A stretch of DNA of 9,494 nucleotides from an uncultured Chloroflexota bacterium (lineage in GTDB: Bacteria; Chloroflexota; Anaerolineae; Promineifilales; Promineifilaceae): positions 1 to 9,494 of the forward strand of contig CALFEW010000015.1 of NCBI GenBank assembly GCA_937958365.1. Direction: 5' to 3'. The notes below the pieces were generated by a model. The model was not told where the DNA came from and did not search any database. It was given only the letters and a program-made list of their open reading frames with translations. A program made the position numbers and the translations under genes. Shown piece by piece: positions 5,298-9,494 of the stretch; the stretch's first letter is position 1; every line of letters begins with the position of its first letter.

Positions 5298-6611
5298 TTA
5301 CAGATTGACAAAATAGGCGTCGGCTGCCTGGTCAATCATCTCTTTGGTCAACTGCGGCTCAACGCCTAAATAATCGGCGATGTCGGCCAATTGGTCCAAT
5401 AAGTCGCGGGGATGGCTGGCGCGCAGCTTCTGGTTGCGTTTAATGTAATACTCTTGCAAAAGATAACGCACAATTTGTTCGTCATAACGCACGTTCCGCG
5501 ACTGGCAGGCGCGTTTAAAAATTTCCCGGTAGCCATCAAAAGAGGGTGACGTAATTTCAATCTTGTGGCGAATTCGGCGCAGGAACGCCTCGTCTACCAG
5601 GTCGCGCGGCGGCAAATTGGTGGAGAACACGATCAAGACGGCAAATGGCACTTCAATTTTGCGACCGGTATGCAACGACAAGAAATCAATATTCTTTTCC
5701 ATCGGCACGATCCAGCGATTCAACAAATCGCGTGGGCGAACTTGCTGTCGGCCAAAATCGTCAATGAGGAACATGCCACCGTTGGCCTTCATCTGAAAAG
5801 GGGCCTCGTAATATTTGTTGATGGTGTCGTATTTTAGTTCCAGGCCATCCAGGGTTAATTCGCCACCCACCATGATGGCCGGCCGCTGTATGCGAATCCA
5901 ACGCGCATCTAGTTTGCGTCCACTCAGCGAACCGGTATTGACTCGTTCGATGGGGTCTGTGACGACGTTATGATTGATTTCGTCGTAGACTTTGATGATT
6001 TGCCCGTCTACTTCCACGGCATACGGGATGTACATGTCGTCTTTAAGAATCATCCGGCCGATGGCTTCGGCGATGGTAGTTTTGCCATTTCCCGGCGGGC
6101 CATATAAAAACATGGATTTTCCGGAGTTGGCCGCCGGCCCAATTTTATTGAAAACAGATTCTTCTAGAATTATGTGGGAGAGCGCCTTTTTCATGGAAAT
6201 GGGGTTGACTGTCAGGCGTTTGGCTCTTTGCGCTTCGATGGCTTTGATGTAGTTGTCCCAGGGCACAGGCGCGGGACCGACGTAAGTGGTGCGTTCCATC
6301 AATTCTCGTGTGCGGGCCATACCTTTGGTGGTGATGACGTACTCGTAAGACGCCGGACCCAGGCTGCCGGCGCCTTTGACCTCGCACATTTGCTCACGCT
6401 TTAAAAAATCAAGGGCGGGACTTACCACTCCTTGGAATGGCAGGTGAATGGTTTCGGCAATGACACGGCCGGTAAGCTGGCCGCGTAAATACATGACCTT
6501 CAGGACCAGGTCCTGGATAAAGGTAGTCGTCAGGCCAGTATCTTCTAATGTGTGAATGACGCCAGGCTCCCACTCTGAGCGAGGATACGTCTTCTGTGAA
6601 TCTTGAGCCAT
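5298..6611 (-). CDS. AAA+ ATPase with an N-terminal winged-helix-like domain
   Basis: A 437-aa ATPase. Residues ~25-110 look like a winged helix: helices TFIQDLVLKVMYLRG and RVIAETIHL, then a hydrophobic helix VVSPALDFLKRE and a short wing ending in YEYVITTKG. The AAA+ core follows: Walker A GPPGNGKTT at 171-179, Walker B MFLIDDFGR at 280-288, sensor 1 STN at 330-332, and arginines in FLRRIRHK (343-350) where an arginine finger is expected. SHPRDLLDQ at 399-407 is a likely sensor 2 region. An insert of ~90 residues between Walker A and B is unusually long. No known partner or protease domain is visible; the job is unknown. I chose ATG 6611 over the upstream ATG 6641 because AGGAG lies 7 nt before it. 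It follows pyruvate kinase by 59 bp on the same strand. Confidence 0.78.
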   Translation of the reverse strand: MAQDSQKTYPRSEWEPGVIHTLEDTGLTTTFIQDLVLKVMYLRGQLTGRVIAETIHLPFQGVVSPALDFLKREQMCEVKGAGSLGPASYEYVITTKGMARTRELMERTTYVGPAPVPWDNYIKAIEAQRAKRLTVNPISMKKALSHIILEESVFNKIGPAANSGKSMFLYGPPGNGKTTIAEAIGRMILKDDMYIPYAVEVDGQIIKVYDEINHNVVTDPIERVNTGSLSGRKLDARWIRIQRPAIMVGGELTLDGLELKYDTINKYYEAPFQMKANGGMFLIDDFGRQQVRPRDLLNRWIVPMEKNIDFLSLHTGRKIEVPFAVLIVFSTNLPPRDLVDEAFLRRIRHKIEITSPSFDGYREIFKRACQSRNVRYDEQIVRYLLQEYYIKRNQKLRASHPRDLLDQLADIADYLGVEPQLTKEMIDQAADAYFVNL

Positions 6612-6670
6612 CTTTTTTCTCCTATGATTCGACAAGGACACCTATAGATTATACAAGATTCAGGTCGGGA

Positions 6671-8077
6671 TCAGGAAAATTCGTGAATTTGGATCAGGTT
6701 TGTCGGTCCGTTGGACCCAAATGGCACCCCCGCAGTGATGACGATTCTGTCGCCATTTTCCAGGCCAAACGGCCGTAACACCGCAATCGTCTGTTCTAAC
6801 AAATCGTCTGTGTCTTCGACGTCATCTACCAGCCAACAATTCACCCCCCAGACCAGCGCCAACTGCCTTTGCGTCGTCGGCGAAGGCGAGACCGCCATGA
6901 TCGAAATGGGCGGGCGGTGGCGGGCAATTTGGGTGGCCGTATACCCCGTCATCGTCGAGCAGACGATGGCCCGCGCCTGGATTTGCTCGGCCACTTCACA
7001 ACTGGCGGTGCTAATGGCGCGGGTGACGCCGGTTGTCGCCGCCTGCTGCCGTCGCGCCCGCCAGGCGTCATAAGGGAACTCTTTTTCGATGATCTCGGCA
7101 ATTTGCGTCATCATCATCACCGCTTCCACCGGGAATTTGCCGGTAGCCGTTTCGCCGGACAACATGACCGCGTCTGTGCCGTCCAGAATGGCGTTAGCGA
7201 CGTCACTCGCTTCGGCGCGGGTTGGCCGGGGATGCTCGATCATGGATTGCAGCATCTGGGTGGCGGTAATGACCGGCTTGCCCAGGTCGTTACAGCAGCG
7301 GATGATGCGTTTTTGTAAGACAGGCACGTCTTGCGGTGGTACTTCAATGCCCAAATCCCCGCGGGCGACCATCATCCCGTCGGCCGCATCGCGGATGGCT
7401 TCTAGTTCGGCAATGGCTTCGACTTTTTCGATTTTGGCGATGATGGGAATGCGCACGCCCAATCCATCCATTAAGGATTGCAATTCGTAAACATCTTGGG
7501 CTGAGCGCACGAAGGAGAGGGCAACGTAGTCGAGGCGCAGGTCGCAGATAAGGCCCAGGTCTTCTTTGTCTTTGTCAGTAATGCTGGAGATGGGCAGGTC
7601 TGTACCCGGCGCATTGACGCCTTTGCGTGATTCCAACAGTCCGGCCACCGTGACAATGCAGCGCAGTGTGTCGCCTTTCTTTTCATCTACCACAAACTCC
7701 ACCTCGCCATCGCCAATGACCAATCGGCCGCCCGGCTGGATGACTTCGATCAGGTCTGGATGGGGAAAGTGGATCATGGCCGGTTGGCCGCGATGGGGGG
7801 TGAGGATGATCTCGTCGCCGAGGGCGAGTTGGATGCCCCCGGATTTAACGTGGCCCAGGCGAAGTTTGGGGCCTTGCAGGTCGCCCAGAATGGCCAGAAC
7901 TTTGCCTTCCGCTTCGGCGACTCGCCGAAGCATTTTGACGGTTCGCGTGTGTGAGGCGTGGTCGCCATGGGAGAAGTTAACACGGGCGACTGTCATACCG
8001 GCGGCTAACATGTGCCGGATGGTTTCCGGGTTGCTGCTGGCCGGCCCAATGGTTGCGACAATTTTTGTTCTAGCCAT
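6671..8077 (-). CDS. pyk: Pyruvate kinase
   Basis: Makes pyruvate and ATP from phosphoenolpyruvate and ADP, the last step of glycolysis, in the cytosol as a tetramer. The 468-aa length is normal. Motifs: TKIVATIGPAS at 4-14; ARVNFSHGDH at 31-40 with Arg32 and Asn34; GDLQGPKLR at 65-73; the mobile B domain to about 165; PIIAKIEKVEAI at 211-222 with catalytic Lys215 and metal ligand Glu217; VARGDLGIE with Asp241; TATQMLQSM at 271-279 with Thr273; and DGTDAVMLSGETATGKFP. The C-terminal domain ends in GPTNLIQIHEF, as usual. No extra PEP-utiliser domain is attached. An upstream ATG at 8134 would add 19 residues of low-complexity Gln-rich sequence encoded by a hairpin region; ATG 8077, with AAGG 6 nt before it, matches the family start. 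Confidence 0.96.
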   Translation of the reverse strand: MARTKIVATIGPASSNPETIRHMLAAGMTVARVNFSHGDHASHTRTVKMLRRVAEAEGKVLAILGDLQGPKLRLGHVKSGGIQLALGDEIILTPHRGQPAMIHFPHPDLIEVIQPGGRLVIGDGEVEFVVDEKKGDTLRCIVTVAGLLESRKGVNAPGTDLPISSITDKDKEDLGLICDLRLDYVALSFVRSAQDVYELQSLMDGLGVRIPIIAKIEKVEAIAELEAIRDAADGMMVARGDLGIEVPPQDVPVLQKRIIRCCNDLGKPVITATQMLQSMIEHPRPTRAEASDVANAILDGTDAVMLSGETATGKFPVEAVMMMTQIAEIIEKEFPYDAWRARRQQAATTGVTRAISTASCEVAEQIQARAIVCSTMTGYTATQIARHRPPISIMAVSPSPTTQRQLALVWGVNCWLVDDVEDTDDLLEQTIAVLRPFGLENGDRIVITAGVPFGSNGPTNLIQIHEFS

Positions 8078-8100
8078 AGTAAGCCTTGTTTTGTGTTGGG

Positions 8101-8125
8101 TTTGCTGTTGTTGGTCCACAGCAAA
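8101..8125 (-). promoter_or_regulatory. Inverted repeat in the pyruvate kinase leader
   Basis: TTTGCTGT (8101-8108) and ACAGCAAA (8118-8125) are perfect 8-bp reverse complements separated by 9 nt. They lie 24-48 bp before the pyk start. The element could be a repressor operator or a hairpin in the mRNA leader. No assigned regulator matches it by eye. Confidence 0.45.
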
Positions 8126-8128
8126 TAA

Positions 8129-8174
8129 CCCCAACGTTCAGAGAAAGTTACCACGTGGGGCGTTGTCACGTTGG
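8129..8174. promoter_or_regulatory. Cluster of overlapping palindromes upstream of pyk
   Basis: CCAACGT (8131-8137) and ACGTTGG (8168-8174) form a 7-bp inverted repeat, and a perfect palindrome CCACGTGG sits at 8151-8158. CCCCA (8129-8133) can also pair with TGGGG (8156-8160). This is between the pyk start and the terminator of the upstream gene, where the pyk promoter must lie. I could not place -35/-10 boxes with confidence. Confidence 0.35.
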
Positions 8175-8186
8175 CGTGTTTGACCC

Positions 8187-8217
8187 CAAAGAAAAAGGGC
8201 GTCCATACTAACGCCCT
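8187..8217 (-). terminator. Rho-independent terminator after the 358-aa protein gene
   Basis: On the minus strand AGGGCGT (8217-8211) pairs with ACGCCCT (8202-8196) across an 8-nt loop, and TTTTTCTTT follows at once. It lies 45 bp past the stop codon of the right-hand gene and separates it from pyk. The + strand side lacks a T-tract, so it works leftward only. Confidence 0.82.
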
Positions 8218-8261
8218 GTTGCTTTATTTCTGTGAATTGTACGTGGTGTTGGTGACGGCCG

Positions 8262-9338
8262 TTACTCGGCGGCTTCACTCAACGGCCGTAACGAAATCTG
8301 TATCTCGTCTTCACTCAGCTTGCGTGCGGTGACGTGAATCTGGTCTTGTACGGTGAAATTCTCTTCCAGCCACTCATGCAAAGCAGGGCTGAGTACCAGG
8401 CGCGCCCGGTCGTTGGGCAGCAGCCGCCAGACTGAAGATTCCTTATCATACAATCCTTCATAATAAACGGTCACTGCCCGCGTTTCTGTGCGCGAATTAA
8501 TCTGGAAAAAGGGCCAATGTTTGGGCGTCAGGTTAATAAACCCCTGGCGAATGTGAAGCGGTTTCAAATCGGCCACGTAGGTGAACATTTCGGCCGTGTC
8601 CGGCTGGTCGTCATTAATCTCGGCGGCGGGTTCAACGGCCGTTTTTGTTCTCGTTTTCGGCTTGGGCTTCTTCCGCGCTACTTTGCCGGTCAGGAAATCC
8701 AAAATCGGCATGAGCATCGTCACCTGTTCGCTCATCACCTGGGTAAGCGCGGATCCCATCGCCGCCACACGTTCCGAATCGAAGCGCCGGTAAAGGTAAA
8801 AAGGCATCAACCAGCGCGGATCGCTGTTCAGGTAAGCCGCTTTACTCATCACGGCCACCGACGTTGCCTCATCAAGCGCCGTCACACTGTCTTTAAACAA
8901 ATCCTGATAATGGGCTGTTTCACGGGAATCGTCATCTATTTGTAACTGCTGAACGCGCAAAGACCATTCCGGGCCGGATTCGGTAATCAGACGGTGGCAC
9001 AAGGCCGGTTCTTTTTCCGCCTGACGATAAATCTTAGTCAAAACGGCTTCGTTCGAGATCGTCATCTGCAATTCCAGACTCATGGGCCGGGCAAAAAAGG
9101 AAATGAAAGCATCTTCGCCCATATTTTCCGCAGCAGAGAGATAAACCGACTGGTTTTCTTTGCTTAAACCATAATAAGGAAACTTTTCCTGAACCTGGCG
9201 TGGCAAGACACGGTGCAGTTCGCGGATGAAAAGCTCCAACTGAGACAATGCATATTTAATGGCTGTTTCTTCGCCTGCCCAACCAAACGCCGTAAACACA
9301 GGCATGGTAAGGCCCGAAAATTGATTTGATGATTGCAT
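8262..9338 (-). CDS. Hypothetical two-domain protein, not recognised
   Basis: A 358-aa soluble protein that I cannot assign. Residues 1-220 look largely helical (KYALSQLELFIRELHRVLP, SERVAAMGSALTQVMSEQVTML). Residues 220-235 form a basic linker, RKKPKPKTRTKTAV, with acidic residues after it (240-250). Residues 252-358 look strand-rich and carry TPKHWPFFQI, AVTVYYEGLYD, RARLVLSPALHEWLEENF and DQIHVTARK. No catalytic motif, P-loop, signal peptide or membrane segment is visible. The linker and domain change suggest a binding or adaptor protein, but that is inference. ATG 9338 has only weak ribosome-site sequence before it (AAGG 10 nt away); ATG 9305 is an alternative with none. It has its own terminator and a candidate promoter, so it is probably a single-gene unit. 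ACGGCCGT occurs at 8635 (encoding TAV in the linker), at 8282, and across the stop codon at 8255. Confidence 0.7.
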   Translation of the reverse strand: MQSSNQFSGLTMPVFTAFGWAGEETAIKYALSQLELFIRELHRVLPRQVQEKFPYYGLSKENQSVYLSAAENMGEDAFISFFARPMSLELQMTISNEAVLTKIYRQAEKEPALCHRLITESGPEWSLRVQQLQIDDDSRETAHYQDLFKDSVTALDEATSVAVMSKAAYLNSDPRWLMPFYLYRRFDSERVAAMGSALTQVMSEQVTMLMPILDFLTGKVARKKPKPKTRTKTAVEPAAEINDDQPDTAEMFTYVADLKPLHIRQGFINLTPKHWPFFQINSRTETRAVTVYYEGLYDKESSVWRLLPNDRARLVLSPALHEWLEENFTVQDQIHVTARKLSEDEIQISLRPLSEAAE

Positions 9339-9395
9339 ACTCTTTAAACCTTATGTGGACAAATCCAAAGATTTCTGGGACGTGCCAGACTCAAC

Positions 9396-9425
9396 ATTTT
9401 AATCCTTTTGCGGATTTTACGCCAA
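9396..9425 (-). promoter_or_regulatory. Candidate sigma70-like promoter of the 358-aa protein gene
   Basis: On the minus strand TTGGCG (9425-9420) is a -35 match at 4 of 6 and TAAAAT (9401-9396) is a -10 match at 5 of 6, with an 18-bp spacer. The start would fall about 50 nt before the ATG. A short inverted repeat, AATCC (9401-9405) with GGATT (9412-9416), lies in the spacer and could be an operator. Confidence 0.4.
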
Positions 9426-9474
9426 AACGGATCGTTTCTCTAGCACAATATCTAGGCTGTCGGCTAAGAATTGA

Positions 9475-9494
9475 TTCTACCAACTACTACCTAA
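9475..9494. repeat. Edge of a further CTACCAA/GTTGGTAG heptad-like repeat
   Basis: The last bases, CTACCAACTACTACCTAA, have the same flavour as the GTTGATA/CACTAAC arrays at 730-805 and 2325-2382. The array probably continues beyond the window, so its length is unknown. Confidence 0.35.

Larger units (their letters stand above)
400..8642. repeat. Dispersed palindromic octamer ACGGCCGT, 15 exact copies
   Basis: Exact copies start at 400, 1940, 3190, 3400, 3412, 3904, 4072, 4319, 4409, 4842, 5003, 6769, 8255, 8282 and 8635. One-base-off copies keeping the CGGCCG core occur at 1261, 1345, 1785, 1875, 2806, 4493, 6465 and elsewhere. Almost all are inside coding sequence on both strands. Most have A or T on both sides, and AACGGCCGTT occurs four times. 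About 0.15 copies would be expected at equal base frequencies (9494/65536). It behaves like the HIP1 octamer of cyanobacterial genomes. Confidence 0.85.

Noticed and set aside
5242..5298. ATGGTGA/TCACCAT inverted repeat between the AAA+ and phosphodiesterase genes as a terminator
   Set aside because: Only 7 bp with a ~43-nt loop and no T-tract; not convincing.
6869..7490. Plus-strand frames inside pyk (149 and 133 aa)
   Set aside because: His/Arg-rich antisense shadows of a complete, fully conserved pyruvate kinase.

Overview
The window looks like chromosomal DNA from a moderately GC-rich bacterium, most plausibly a Chloroflexota of the Anaerolineae/Ardenticatenales type. This rests on the style of the predicted proteins, heptameric tandem repeats in the spacers, and a very frequent palindromic octamer, ACGGCCGT. 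It is an inference, since no taxonomic marker is present. I see no tRNA, rRNA, transposase, integrase or CRISPR array.

Left part, + strand (1-2321). The window opens in the last residues of a sugar-nucleotide-type NAD-dependent epimerase/dehydratase. This reading frame runs without a break into the C-terminal anticodon-binding region of a glutaminyl-tRNA synthetase. The synthetase tail is interrupted by two TAA codons, both where the family usually has glutamate, and the catalytic domain is absent. Next come a deoxynucleoside kinase (808-1452) and a Pol-beta-fold nucleotidyltransferase (1545-2321). Their spacers carry 7-bp tandem repeats of three kinds.

Middle spacer (2322-2742). This 421-bp stretch has no protein gene but is full of structure: a GGTTGGTT-type inverted repeat, a sigma70-like promoter, an RNA of about 175 nt that folds like 6S RNA (ssrS), a second strong hairpin, and a textbook rho-independent terminator. 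A metallo-beta-lactamase-fold hydrolase (2743-3567) starts 37 bp after the terminator, so it is probably expressed by read-through or from a promoter hidden inside the RNA gene.

Right part, - strand (3574-9338). Read right to left: an unrecognised 358-aa two-domain protein with its own promoter and terminator; then pyruvate kinase, a winged-helix/AAA+ ATPase, a glycerophosphodiester phosphodiesterase and a YegS/BmrU-type lipid kinase. Gaps among the last four are 59, 85 and 13 bp. The phosphodiesterase and lipid kinase are tightly coupled and both fit membrane-lipid turnover. The lipid kinase converges tail to tail with the hydrolase across only 6 bp.

The most unusual signals are: (i) 15 exact copies of ACGGCCGT in 9.5 kb, mostly inside genes where they often encode Thr-Ala-Val; (ii) the in-frame epimerase/GlnRS chimera joined at a stretch that fits both families; (iii) two Glu-to-TAA changes in the GlnRS tail; (iv) the 6S RNA candidate directly upstream of the hydrolase.
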